Positions 35,912 to 44,767 of a DNA stretch of 64,000 nucleotides are shown piece after piece. The first letter of the stretch is position 1; every line of letters starts with the position of its first letter. Source of the DNA: Bacteroidales bacterium (lineage in GTDB: Bacteria; Bacteroidota; Bacteroidia; Bacteroidales; UBA3824); contig JAEERW010000002.1 in NCBI GenBank assembly GCA_016286055.1, positions 421,966 to 485,965 of the forward strand, written 5' to 3'. The notes beneath the pieces are model-generated. The model was not told the DNA's origin, ran no database searches, and was given only the letters and a program-made list of their open reading frames with translations. The position numbers were made by a program, and so were the translations under genes.

Positions 35912-37357
35912 ATGAAAGTATTACACATTTTTTATCTATTAACAGCGGCTCTGCTTTGCTCATGCGGTGGCGAAAAACAGAATCAGGCTGCACTTAACTA
36001 CGATTCCATACCGCAAGCAGAAAGTACTATTTACTTAAACCAGAGCGAGTTGCCACCTGTCAACGACCTTGCACGGTTTCTCGCTGGCAAGCCCGTCGAT
36101 AAGTTTGCCCATATCCAAAGTTCCGACTATTATAAAGAGTACGCCAAAAAGGCATCGCAGCAGTGGAGCGACCTCAAAGCCAAAACACTCAACCCCATAA
36201 AACAATGGTGTAACACCAATATACCTGAATTTCATAAAGATACAACTTGCCTATTTTATCCATTCGGCGGTCCCGACTTGGTGTTTGCCTTCACATTTTT
36301 CCCAAACGAAACCGACTATGTGCTTCTCGGTCTTGAAAATCCCGGCTCGGTAACAATGCCCGATATGCTTTCCGAACAGGAAACCCACGAATACCTTGAT
36401 TCCCTGCTATATTCTTACCGCTACATCAATAAGTACGGATTTTTTGTGGCAAGTCACATGCACGACGATTTCAAAAACATCACCCTCAACGGCACCATAC
36501 ACCTTATATTATATACTCTTGCCATGGAAAACTGCATTATAACATCGTATAAAGACGTGTATATCAACGATCTGGGCAAAATTACCGAAAACGACAGCAA
36601 CCGCAAGAAACATCCCTACGGCTATAGGATAACATTTACCAAAGACGGCGACATCAAAACCCGCTCAATCACATATCTACGTATGGAGGCAAGCGACCCT
36701 GCCATGTCGGGAACATTTGAGTTTGCATACTACATCAACTCTTACCCCGAAAAAATATGTTATTTAAAATCAGCATCTTACCTACTGCAAAACAATGAGT
36801 TTACAATCATGCGCAAAATTCTTTTAGACCAATGCGACCGTATTCTCCAAGACGAATCGGGACTTGCTTACGCCCGCGTGGTCAAAGATTACGACGTAAA
36901 CATTTTCGGCACTTACACACGTCCCATGAATGTGTTCTCGTATTACAAGCAGGAAGATTTGAAACAGGCTCTTGCTGCTCGCAACTCAAAACCGCTACCC
37001 TTTAAGATAGGTTACGCTTCGCAAATCAACGAATCGGTGCTGATGGCTTGCACTCGGAAAGGAAAATATGATTACAACAATCCAAAACCAATCGAAAAAG
37101 ACAACCATATAGCTGTTACCAAAGATACTATTTATAAGGTGCAGTTTAAGGTTAGCTGGAACATGATTCCCAACAACGACCCCATGTTAGACGGCATTCC
37201 AGATGTGGATTACTACACCGACAACAGCGTGTATAAATACACCGCCGGTTCTAAAAAATCGGAGGCAGAATGTAAAGATATTCTGCAAATAGTTAAAAAC
37301 AAAGGGTTTACAGACGCCTTTATTGTAAAATTTGCTAACGGACAGAGAATAAGATAA
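35912..37357 (+). CDS. Lipoprotein with SPOR-like C-terminal domain
   Basis: The 481-residue product has a lipoprotein signal (LLTAALLCSC) and a large domain I do not recognise. The last 75 residues (IYKVQFKVSW, YKYTAGSKKSEAECKDILQIVKNKGFTDAFIV) have the strand-helix pattern and GF-DAF motif of SPOR domains, which bind denuded peptidoglycan at division sites. This assignment is by pattern and should be checked. It is followed 7 bp later by hisB in the same direction, so they are cotranscribed even though the functions seem unrelated. Confidence 0.72.
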   Translation: MKVLHIFYLLTAALLCSCGGEKQNQAALNYDSIPQAESTIYLNQSELPPVNDLARFLAGKPVDKFAHIQSSDYYKEYAKKASQQWSDLKAKTLNPIKQWCNTNIPEFHKDTTCLFYPFGGPDLVFAFTFFPNETDYVLLGLENPGSVTMPDMLSEQETHEYLDSLLYSYRYINKYGFFVASHMHDDFKNITLNGTIHLILYTLAMENCIITSYKDVYINDLGKITENDSNRKKHPYGYRITFTKDGDIKTRSITYLRMEASDPAMSGTFEFAYYINSYPEKICYLKSASYLLQNNEFTIMRKILLDQCDRILQDESGLAYARVVKDYDVNIFGTYTRPMNVFSYYKQEDLKQALAARNSKPLPFKIGYASQINESVLMACTRKGKYDYNNPKPIEKDNHIAVTKDTIYKVQFKVSWNMIPNNDPMLDGIPDVDYYTDNSVYKYTAGSKKSEAECKDILQIVKNKGFTDAFIVKFANGQRIR

Positions 37358-37364
37358 TTAAATT

Positions 37365-38477
37365 ATGAAAAAGAGAGTATTGTTTATCGACCGCGACGGC
37401 ACTATCATCGTGGAACCGCCAGTAGACTATCAAGTAGACCGTCTTGAAAAATTCAAGTTTGTAGACGGCGCAATCATTTCGCTATACAACATCCGCAGAT
37501 ATACTGATTTTGAGTTTGTGATGGCAACCAACCAAGACGGACTCGGAACCGACTCTTTTCCCGAGGATGATTTTTGGCCGCTGCAAAACCTCATGCTCGA
37601 CACTCTCAAATCGTCGGGAGTGGAGTTTTCCGATATTCTTATCGACCGCAGTTTTGAACACGAAAACCTGCCTACACGCAAACCAGGAACGGTAATGATG
37701 AAAAAATATCTCGAAAGCGAAGAATACGACCTTTCGCAGAGTTTTGTACTCGGCGATCGTCCTACCGATGTTATGCTCGCCAAAAATCTTGGCTGCAAAG
37801 CTGTATTCTTCGGCAATGAACTACCCTCAGAATTAGAGCCTTACTGCGCCCTCCACGCCAAAACATGGACCGAGGCGGAGCGGTTTCTAATTAGCAGCAA
37901 CAATATCATTGAGGTAACACGCAACACCGCCGAAACCAAGATAAGCCTCAAACTCTATCCCGCAAATCCCGAAATCAAGCACGTGGATACAGGAGTAAAA
38001 TTCTTCGACCATATGCTATCACAACTACCTGTGCACGGATGTTTTGGCTTAGACCTTACCTGCAACGGCGACATAGAGGTAGACGAGCATCACACCATCG
38101 AAGATGTGGCATTGGCTCTCGGTACAGCTGTTAACCAACTGTGGCAGCGCCGCAAACTCATTAATAGATATGCCTTTGTGCTACCTATGGACGACTGCTT
38201 GGCGCAAGTGGCATTAGACCTCGGAGGTCGCCCATGGATGATATTCAAAGCCGATTTTACACGCGAAAAAATTGGCGATTTTCCCACCGAAATGATCACG
38301 CATTTCTTCAAATCGTTTTGCGACAATGCCAAATGCAACCTCAACATCAAAGCCGAGGGCGACAACGAGCATCACAAGTTGGAAGGCATTTTCAAGGCGT
38401 TTGCCAAATGCTTAAAACAAGCTATCAGCTACGACTTTACCTTGCAAACAATTCCAAGTTCAAAAGGAATGTTATAA
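37365..38477 (+). CDS. hisB: Bifunctional histidinol-phosphatase / imidazoleglycerol-phosphate dehydratase
   Basis: The 370-residue protein fuses an HAD phosphatase (FIDRDGTI at residues 8-15, LGDRPTDVMLAKNLG) with an IGP dehydratase (from about residue 180; metal-binding HHTIEDVALALG and EHHKLEGIFKAFAKC). It catalyses two histidine steps and has the normal length for the bifunctional form. It is separated from hisH-A-F by about 10 kb and sits in a cell-envelope operon between a SPOR-like lipoprotein and a glycosyltransferase. Confidence 0.95.
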   Translation: MKKRVLFIDRDGTIIVEPPVDYQVDRLEKFKFVDGAIISLYNIRRYTDFEFVMATNQDGLGTDSFPEDDFWPLQNLMLDTLKSSGVEFSDILIDRSFEHENLPTRKPGTVMMKKYLESEEYDLSQSFVLGDRPTDVMLAKNLGCKAVFFGNELPSELEPYCALHAKTWTEAERFLISSNNIIEVTRNTAETKISLKLYPANPEIKHVDTGVKFFDHMLSQLPVHGCFGLDLTCNGDIEVDEHHTIEDVALALGTAVNQLWQRRKLINRYAFVLPMDDCLAQVALDLGGRPWMIFKADFTREKIGDFPTEMITHFFKSFCDNAKCNLNIKAEGDNEHHKLEGIFKAFAKCLKQAISYDFTLQTIPSSKGML

Positions 38478-38496
38478 ATAATAAAAATGTGGCTCA

Positions 38497-39252
38497 ATGA
38501 TTAACGGCAAGAAAATAGGAGTGGTACTTCCGGCATACAACGCCGCTAAGACCCTAAAACCGACCCTCGACGAAATCCCCTACGACATTGTAGACGAGGT
38601 GATACTCACCGACGACTGCAGTCAGGACGATACCGCAGAAGTGGCGGCACAACTTGGCATCAAGCATATTATCCGCCACGAAAAAAACCGCGGCTACGGA
38701 GGAAACCAGAAAACATGCTACAAAAAGGCTCTGGAACTTGGTTGCGACATTGTGGTGATGCTACATCCCGACTATCAGTACACGCCAAAACTAATCCACA
38801 GCATGTGCTACACCATCGCCAACGGAGTTTATCCTGTGGTGATAGCCTCCCGAATCTTGGGCAAAGGCGCACGCAAAGGTGGAATGCCCCTCTACAAATA
38901 CATTTCAAACAGGTTTCTGACATTCTTCCAAAACCTTATGATGAACCAGAAACTCAGCGAATATCACACCGGCTACCGCGCTTTTGCCCGTGAGGTAATC
39001 GAAAAACTAAACCTCGAAGCCGACAGCGATGATTTTGTATTCGACAACCAGATGATTGCCCAGATTTTTTACGCTGGATACGAGATTGCCGAAATCACCT
39101 GTCCCACAAAGTATTTCAAAGAGGCTTCATCAATTAATTTCAAACGAAGTGTTAAATATGGGTTCGGAGTAATTTTTACCTCAATAAATTACTTCTTAGC
39201 CAAAACAAGAATTAAAATTCACCGTATATTTAAATCAGATTCAAATAATTAG
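38497..39252 (+). CDS. Family 2 glycosyltransferase, dolichyl-phosphate mannose synthase-like
   Basis: The 251-residue enzyme has the GT-A start VVLPAYNAAKTL, LTDDCSQDDTAEVA for nucleotide binding, and a DxD-region MLHPDYQYTPK in which His-Pro-Asp replaces the usual Asp-x-Asp. The acceptor region HTGYRAF is typical of DPM1/polyprenyl-phosphate sugar transferases. There is no membrane tail. It probably charges a polyprenyl carrier or a surface glycan with a hexose. It follows hisB by 19 bp. Confidence 0.85.
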   Translation: MINGKKIGVVLPAYNAAKTLKPTLDEIPYDIVDEVILTDDCSQDDTAEVAAQLGIKHIIRHEKNRGYGGNQKTCYKKALELGCDIVVMLHPDYQYTPKLIHSMCYTIANGVYPVVIASRILGKGARKGGMPLYKYISNRFLTFFQNLMMNQKLSEYHTGYRAFAREVIEKLNLEADSDDFVFDNQMIAQIFYAGYEIAEITCPTKYFKEASSINFKRSVKYGFGVIFTSINYFLAKTRIKIHRIFKSDSNN

Positions 39253-39279
39253 GGCAATGTAGATTAACCAAACAGACTA

Positions 39280-40746
39280 ATGACTATTAACACCTTATAC
39301 CGTAACGTTTTACATACGGCATTATTATTATTGCCGTTGTTGATGATTTCGCCAATTGCAAAAGCGCAAACCAACGACACTGCCTATGTTACGGCTATGG
39401 ACCCTAACGTCAACGTGCTGTCATTAGTGCCCCAAACTATAGTGTCGTCTATTTCTGTAACTGGCAACAAAAAAACCAAGGAGACCGTCATCCTTCGCGA
39501 AATAACCTTTGCCGAAGGCGACACCATAGACACCAAATCACTTACACAAGAGTTTGAACGTAGCCATACAAACCTGCTCAAAACTTCGCTTTTCAACTAC
39601 GTTACCATCTCTCCCACCGAAATAGAGCCCGGATATATTGCCGTAACCATCAATGTGGAAGAGCGCTGGTATCTTTGGCCAGCTTTCAGCATAACGCCTC
39701 ACAACGGAAACCTCAACCAATGGCTGCGAGAACCCGACATTCACAAAGTTGACATCTGCTTCGGCATAAAAAAATACAACTTCCGTGGACGCCGCGAGGT
39801 GCTGTCGTTCAATTTCCGCCGAGGATTCAACAACATTTCGCAAATCAGCTACTCAAACATAGCTGTCGACAAAAAATACCGTCATCTGCTTGCAGCACAC
39901 CTTTCGCTCAAAACTCAAAAAGACGTGCTTGTGCGCACCACCGACGGCAAAGGCGAATACAATCACTTCAACAACAACGGTTTCAAAGAAATAAAGCCAG
40001 AACTCGTATATCAATTCAGGCAAAATATCAACGCCTCGCATTTTTTTAAAGTGGCTTACAACGACGTGTCGATTTGCGACTCGTTGGCAATGCTCAATCC
40101 CGACTATCTCGGCGATGGCGCAACCCACATTCGCAACATCACCACCTCATACTCGTTTCGGCTCGACAACCGCAGTTCGTCGTACTACCCGTTAACGGGT
40201 TCTTTTTATGAAATTACTTTCAAACGTACAGGATATCTTTCGCAATCTCCATCAGTAATTGGAGCAGAAGCCGATGTGCGACATTATTTGCAGGTTACAA
40301 ACCGAATATATTTCGCTGCGCAGATTTTTGTTTCTACATACACCAACAACACCCCTTTTTATATGCGACCAAACATCGGCTCCAAACCTAACATTTTGGA
40401 GGGCTACGAGCACAACCTCATCTTTGGCGACGCGCTATCCTTCTTAAAAACATCGTACAAGTTTGAGCTTATCCCCACCCATATTATCCACCTAAAACGC
40501 ATCAACGCACCAAAGTTCAACAAGATACACTTTGCCGCATATATCAACCTCTTTGCCGATTGTGCCTACGTAGAAGACCACGCCCACACAGATTCGCTCA
40601 ACAATCCATACACCAACACTTTTCTCGGATCATTAGGCGTGGGTCTCGACCTCGTAACCTACTACGACAAGGTTTTCTCCATGTTTGCAACTCGCAACGT
40701 ACAAAACAATTACTACTTTGGAATAGGCATCAAGTCGTTTTTCTAA
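39280..40746 (+). CDS. Short Omp85-family outer-membrane protein with one POTRA domain
   Basis: The 488-residue protein has a signal peptide (ending AKAQ), one POTRA domain at about residues 58-135 (ISVTGNKKTKETVILREITF), then a barrel of about 16 strands ending YYFGIGIKSFF. The L6-loop motif normally written V/L-R-G-F/Y appears as LEGYEHNLIFGD, with Glu for the conserved Arg. Omp85 members insert or translocate outer-membrane or secreted proteins or lipids. This one is shorter than BamA, which has five POTRAs. It lies between a glycosyltransferase and nadK. Confidence 0.84.
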   Translation: MTINTLYRNVLHTALLLLPLLMISPIAKAQTNDTAYVTAMDPNVNVLSLVPQTIVSSISVTGNKKTKETVILREITFAEGDTIDTKSLTQEFERSHTNLLKTSLFNYVTISPTEIEPGYIAVTINVEERWYLWPAFSITPHNGNLNQWLREPDIHKVDICFGIKKYNFRGRREVLSFNFRRGFNNISQISYSNIAVDKKYRHLLAAHLSLKTQKDVLVRTTDGKGEYNHFNNNGFKEIKPELVYQFRQNINASHFFKVAYNDVSICDSLAMLNPDYLGDGATHIRNITTSYSFRLDNRSSSYYPLTGSFYEITFKRTGYLSQSPSVIGAEADVRHYLQVTNRIYFAAQIFVSTYTNNTPFYMRPNIGSKPNILEGYEHNLIFGDALSFLKTSYKFELIPTHIIHLKRINAPKFNKIHFAAYINLFADCAYVEDHAHTDSLNNPYTNTFLGSLGVGLDLVTYYDKVFSMFATRNVQNNYYFGIGIKSFF

Positions 40747-40822
40747 CAATTCTAACCAAAAATATACTAAAAGGGCAAATTTTGGCGTTAAAAATATTTA
40801 ATAATGTAATAAACCTTGCCAA

Positions 40823-41704
40823 ATGAAAATTGCAATATTCGGACGCGAATTCAAAGAAGACTTCAACGAATCGATATACAAAATATTCGAAACACTCAAC
40901 CGCAATCAGGCTGAAATATACATTCATGAGGAGTATCTCAAATTCATTAATCAGGATCTGTATTTCTTTCCAAAAATATCGGGCACATTTGCCAGCAGCA
41001 ACACTATGCCCGCCGGGCTCGACCTTCTCATAAGCGTAGGCGGCGACGGCACAATGCTCGAGAGCGTTTCTTACGCAGTAGGAGCCGACATTCCCGTAGT
41101 GGGAATCAACAGCGGACGGTTAGGATTTCTTGCAACAGTATCGAAAAAAACTCTCGACAAAGCATTCGAAGATATATTCGCCCGAAACTATCAAATAGAA
41201 ACACGCACACTGCTTGAACTCAACAGCGAAAACAACCGTTTTGGCGACCTCAATTTCGCACTCAACGAACTCACCATAATGCGCGTCAACTCAAGCTCTA
41301 TGATCAGCATCAACGTTTATCTCAACGAAGAGTTTCTTAACACATATTGGTCGGATGGCTTGATTGTTGCTACTCCTACAGGTAGCACCGCATATTCGCT
41401 CAGCGCTGGCGGACCTATCATTACACCAGGCAGCGGCAACTTTGTAATTACGCCTGTATCGCCACACAACCTCTCAGTGCGTCCAATTGTTATTTCCGAC
41501 GACAGCGTGCTTAGGTTAAAAGCCGATGGAAGAGGAAGAAACTTTTTGGCATCATTAGATTTTAAGCAAGCCACTTTCTCATTTGATGAAGAACTTGTGC
41601 TCCGTCGCTCCGACAAAAAACTTAAACTTATCAAATTTAGCGAAAGCACTTTTTTCAACACCCTACGAAACAAACTTCTATGGGGAATGGATAAAAGAAA
41701 CTAA
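40823..41704 (+). CDS. nadK: NAD kinase
   Basis: The 293-residue enzyme phosphorylates NAD to NADP. It has the diagnostic GGDGTML (about residues 72-78), NSGRLGFLA and TPTGSTAYSLSAGGPI motifs. In Bacteroidota nadK commonly precedes the DUF6089/PorG gene, as it does here. The usual following genes, uppS and bamA, are absent. Confidence 0.95.
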   Translation: MKIAIFGREFKEDFNESIYKIFETLNRNQAEIYIHEEYLKFINQDLYFFPKISGTFASSNTMPAGLDLLISVGGDGTMLESVSYAVGADIPVVGINSGRLGFLATVSKKTLDKAFEDIFARNYQIETRTLLELNSENNRFGDLNFALNELTIMRVNSSSMISINVYLNEEFLNTYWSDGLIVATPTGSTAYSLSAGGPIITPGSGNFVITPVSPHNLSVRPIVISDDSVLRLKADGRGRNFLASLDFKQATFSFDEELVLRRSDKKLKLIKFSESTFFNTLRNKLLWGMDKRN

Positions 41705-41734
41705 AAATTAATACAATAACAAAAAACTTTTTAA

Positions 41735-41742
41735 TATCTTTG
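41735..41742 (+). promoter_or_regulatory. Candidate -7 box for porG
   Basis: TATCTTTG matches TAnnTTTG 72 bp before the porG start. No clear -33 element was found. Confidence 0.4.
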
Positions 41743-41814
41743 CGCCGGATATATCAATAATATGCAAAAATACGTTATAACACAGAGACAAAATATCGCA
41801 AAATATACAGAACT

Positions 41815-42810
41815 ATGAAAAAAGTTACTGCTACTATACTTCTTTTAATAGTCGCTTTTTCTGCCGCTTACCCGCAATCCACGGCATGGAAACGCGACCG
41901 CAATAGCGTGTTCGGCGGAATAGGCTACAACTTCTTTATGGGTGAGCTCGGCGGAGGCAAAAAAGATGCAGCCCACTTTTTCGGTATTCGCGACGTTGAC
42001 CTTGCAAGCACAAGACCTGCCATGCAAGTGGGATATCGCTACAGAATTCTTGAACCGCTTTCGGCAAGAGCAAGCTTTACATATTGCAGAATCTATGGCG
42101 ACGACTCCGAATCTGCCAACATTTACCGAAAAGCACGAAACCTTAACTTCCGCAGCGATTTATTTCAATTTGGTGCTACAATCGACTACTATTTTGTTAA
42201 GGAAAAAGCCATTTCACGTTTTGGAGCTTTCCAAAGCGTTTCACAATGGAGACAACGTATTTCGGCATATGTTTTCACTGGTATAGGAGCTGTACACTTC
42301 AAGCCCAAAGGCGAACTCGACGGCTCGTGGTACGACTTACAGCCCCTATGCACCGAAGGTCAGGGCTCGGGCGTAACACTTAAAGTGGTAGACGAAAACG
42401 GAAACACTATTACCATAAAAACCGAATCAAAACCATACAAACTATGGGCTGCCACAGTGCCAATCGGCTTAGGTGTTAAATACCGCCTCAACCCAAAAAT
42501 GGCACTCAGCCTTGAAATAGCAAACCACTATACCACAACCGATTACATCGACGACGTTTCGTCCGACTATTATTTCAATTACGAGCAAGAAGGTGTGCAA
42601 CCGCCGAGCGATCTAACTCCAAAATTCGCCGACCGCCACTTCGACGTTGACAACAACGGAGAATTAGTGGATGCCTCAGCTCCCTACAAATCAGGACACA
42701 TGAGACGTGGCAACTCGGGCTACAACGACGCGTACCTCGTTACAATGATATGCTTCCACTACAAGCTATCAGAAAATATCCTGCCACAGCGCAAGCCTAA
42801 GTATTACTAA
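41815..42810 (+). CDS. porG: T9SS protein PorG (DUF6089 beta-barrel)
   Basis: The 331-residue product has a signal peptide (ending AYPQS) and an outer-membrane barrel with RNSVFGGIGYNFFMGELGG at the N-terminus, typical of DUF6089/PorG, then GYRYRILEPLSARASFTYCRIYGDD. The C-terminus repeats GNSGYNDAYLVTMICFHYKL. PorG is a T9SS outer-membrane component in Porphyromonas. The nadK-porG order matches Bacteroidales. Strand pattern and gene order make this assignment good, though a non-secretory DUF6089 protein cannot be excluded. Confidence 0.75.
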   Translation: MKKVTATILLLIVAFSAAYPQSTAWKRDRNSVFGGIGYNFFMGELGGGKKDAAHFFGIRDVDLASTRPAMQVGYRYRILEPLSARASFTYCRIYGDDSESANIYRKARNLNFRSDLFQFGATIDYYFVKEKAISRFGAFQSVSQWRQRISAYVFTGIGAVHFKPKGELDGSWYDLQPLCTEGQGSGVTLKVVDENGNTITIKTESKPYKLWAATVPIGLGVKYRLNPKMALSLEIANHYTTTDYIDDVSSDYYFNYEQEGVQPPSDLTPKFADRHFDVDNNGELVDASAPYKSGHMRRGNSGYNDAYLVTMICFHYKLSENILPQRKPKYY

Positions 42811-42902
42811 CATCAAATACCTTAAAGCCAACCACTTACACAACGGAATAATAACGCTGGCAGATATTTTTCAAAAAAAAATATCAAAAACGCATAATAT
42901 TT

Positions 42903-42934
42903 TTTGTAGAATAAAAACATTATGCTTAACTTTG
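42903..42934 (+). promoter_or_regulatory. Promoter of the rimP-nusA-infB operon
   Basis: TTTG at 42903-42906 and TAACTTTG at 42927-42934 are 20 bp apart. Transcription should start near 42941, giving a leader of about 50 nt. Confidence 0.7.
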
Positions 42935-42947
42935 CAAAAAATTAAAG

Positions 42948-42974
42948 AAGAGGGGACTCAGAGTCCCCTCTTTT
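42948..42974 (+). terminator. Leader hairpin with U-tract before rimP-nusA-infB
   Basis: Arms at 42948-42958 and 42962-42972 form a perfect 11-bp, GC-rich stem (AGAGGGGACT core) with a 3-nt loop, followed by TTTTATT. It lies between the promoter and rimP, in the correct place for an attenuator; it could also be the porG terminator or a 5' stabilising hairpin. Confidence 0.7.
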
Positions 42975-42989
42975 ATTCACAATAACAAA

Positions 42990-43448
42990 ATGATATCAGA
43001 ACAGAGCATACTATCGATATTGGAGCAAGAAAAAGAATTTGAAAAATTCTTCTTCGTAAGCGTAAAAGTGTCGGGCGACAACAAAATTACCATCACCGCC
43101 GACACCGACGAAGGCATCACCATCGACCAGTGCGGCGAAATATCATCGAAACTCGAAGAACTGCTCGACCGCGACCAAGAAGATTTTGAGCTTGAAGTTA
43201 CAAGTCCCGGACTCACCGAGCCGCTCAAAGTGCCCCGTCAGTACACAAAAAATATCGGGAAATACGTAGATATCGTGCTTGCCGACGGCAAGAAAATCGA
43301 CGGAGAACTGCTGTCGGCAAACGACGACGGCATCACCATAAAGCAGACCATCACCGAAAAAGTGAACGGAAAGCGCACAAAAAGCGAAGTTACCAACACT
43401 ATAAACTTCGCTGCCATTAAGACAACAAAATTGAAAATAAAATTTTAA
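42990..43448 (+). CDS. rimP: Ribosome maturation factor RimP
   Basis: The 152-residue protein assists 30S subunit assembly. The N-terminal domain shows ITADTDEGITIDQCGEIS and LEVTSPGLTEPLK, and the C-terminal domain is an Sm-like small barrel (VDIVLADGKKIDGEL). It is the first gene of the conserved rimP-nusA-infB operon. Confidence 0.93.
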   Translation: MISEQSILSILEQEKEFEKFFFVSVKVSGDNKITITADTDEGITIDQCGEISSKLEELLDRDQEDFELEVTSPGLTEPLKVPRQYTKNIGKYVDIVLADGKKIDGELLSANDDGITIKQTITEKVNGKRTKSEVTNTINFAAIKTTKLKIKF

Positions 43449-43467
43449 AATATAGGCAGTTAAAAAA

Positions 43468-44703
43468 ATGGAAATCAACAACCTCATAGAGACATTTGCC
43501 GAATTTAAAGAGCAGAAAAGCATTGACCGCGCCACCATGATGCGCGTTATCGAAGAAGTATTTAGAAACATCCTTGCCAAAATGTATGGCACCGATGAAA
43601 ACTTCGACATAATAATAAACATCGACAAAGGCGACCTCGAGATATGGAGAAACCGCGTTGTGGTAGAAGACTCCGACCTGCAAGACCCAAATCTCGAAAT
43701 TTCGCTCACCGAAGCTAAAAAAATCGACAGCGACTACGAAATCGACGAGGAAGTTACCGACGAAGTGCCCTTCCGCGACTTCGGACGCCGAAACATTCTT
43801 ACTCTAAGACAAAACCTCACTTCAAAAATATTAGAACTCGAAAAAGAAAAACTCTACGAAAAATATAAAAACCGCATTGGTGAAATCGTTGCTGGCGAAG
43901 TTTACCAAGTGTGGAAACGCGAGATACTCATCCTCGACGACGAAGGCAACGAACTCACCCTACCCAAAGCAGAGCAGATTCCTACCGACTTTTTCCGCAA
44001 AGGCGACAACCTCCGCGCCGTTATCAGTCAGGTGGAAATGCGCAACGGTTCGCCGTTCATTCTCTTGTCAAGAACCGACCCGGCATTCCTCGAAAGATTG
44101 TTTGAACTTGAAGTGCCCGAAATCAACGACGGACTTATCACCATCAAGAAGATTGTACGTATCCCCGGCGAACGCGCCAAAGTGGCAGTAGAAAGCTACG
44201 ACGACCGTATCGACCCAGTAGGAGCTTGCGTAGGTATGAAGGGCTCAAGAATTCACGGCATTGTTCGCGAACTTAGAAACGAGAATATCGACGTAGTAAA
44301 CTTCTCTGCCAACACCCAGCTATACATACAGCGTGCCCTCAACCCGGCCAAGATCAACAATATAAAAATCAACGAAGCCGACAAGAAGGCAGAAGTATAT
44401 CTCGATCCCGAAGAAGTGTCAAAAGCCATCGGCAAAATGGGCGCCAACATCAAACTCGCCACACAGCTTACTGGATACGACATCGAAGTTTATCGCGACA
44501 TCGACGAGGGCGAAGAAGACGTTGACCTCGAAGAATTCAACGACGAAATTGAAATGTGGATTATCGACACGCTCAAGTCGATCGGCTGCGATACAGCCAA
44601 AGACGTACTTAAAATCTCCAAAGACGAACTCGTTAAACGCACCGACCTTGAAGAGGAGACTATTGAGGAAGTTCTGAATATACTTAAAGCAGAATTCGAA
44701 TAA
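43468..44703 (+). CDS. nusA: Transcription termination/antitermination factor NusA
   Basis: The 411-residue protein contains the N-terminal RNAP-binding domain, an S1 domain (IGEIVAGEVYQVWKREI, from about residue 137) and two KH domains with GACVGMKGSRI and GKMGANIKLA. A short acidic region follows, then a C-terminal helix-hairpin segment (LKSIGCDTAKDVL). NusA stimulates pausing and intrinsic termination and is known to autoregulate in some bacteria. That makes the hairpin in this operon's leader notable. Confidence 0.95.
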   Translation: MEINNLIETFAEFKEQKSIDRATMMRVIEEVFRNILAKMYGTDENFDIIINIDKGDLEIWRNRVVVEDSDLQDPNLEISLTEAKKIDSDYEIDEEVTDEVPFRDFGRRNILTLRQNLTSKILELEKEKLYEKYKNRIGEIVAGEVYQVWKREILILDDEGNELTLPKAEQIPTDFFRKGDNLRAVISQVEMRNGSPFILLSRTDPAFLERLFELEVPEINDGLITIKKIVRIPGERAKVAVESYDDRIDPVGACVGMKGSRIHGIVRELRNENIDVVNFSANTQLYIQRALNPAKINNIKINEADKKAEVYLDPEEVSKAIGKMGANIKLATQLTGYDIEVYRDIDEGEEDVDLEEFNDEIEMWIIDTLKSIGCDTAKDVLKISKDELVKRTDLEEETIEEVLNILKAEFE

Positions 44704-44767
44704 GCCATGGATTCGCTTAAAATATGCCGGAAACTTAGATTTAACAGCAGTTAATTAAAAATTCACA

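Noticed and set aside
43143..43709. 188-residue minus-strand frame over the rimP/nusA junction
   Set aside because: It overlaps two conserved genes entirely and has no homologous features.
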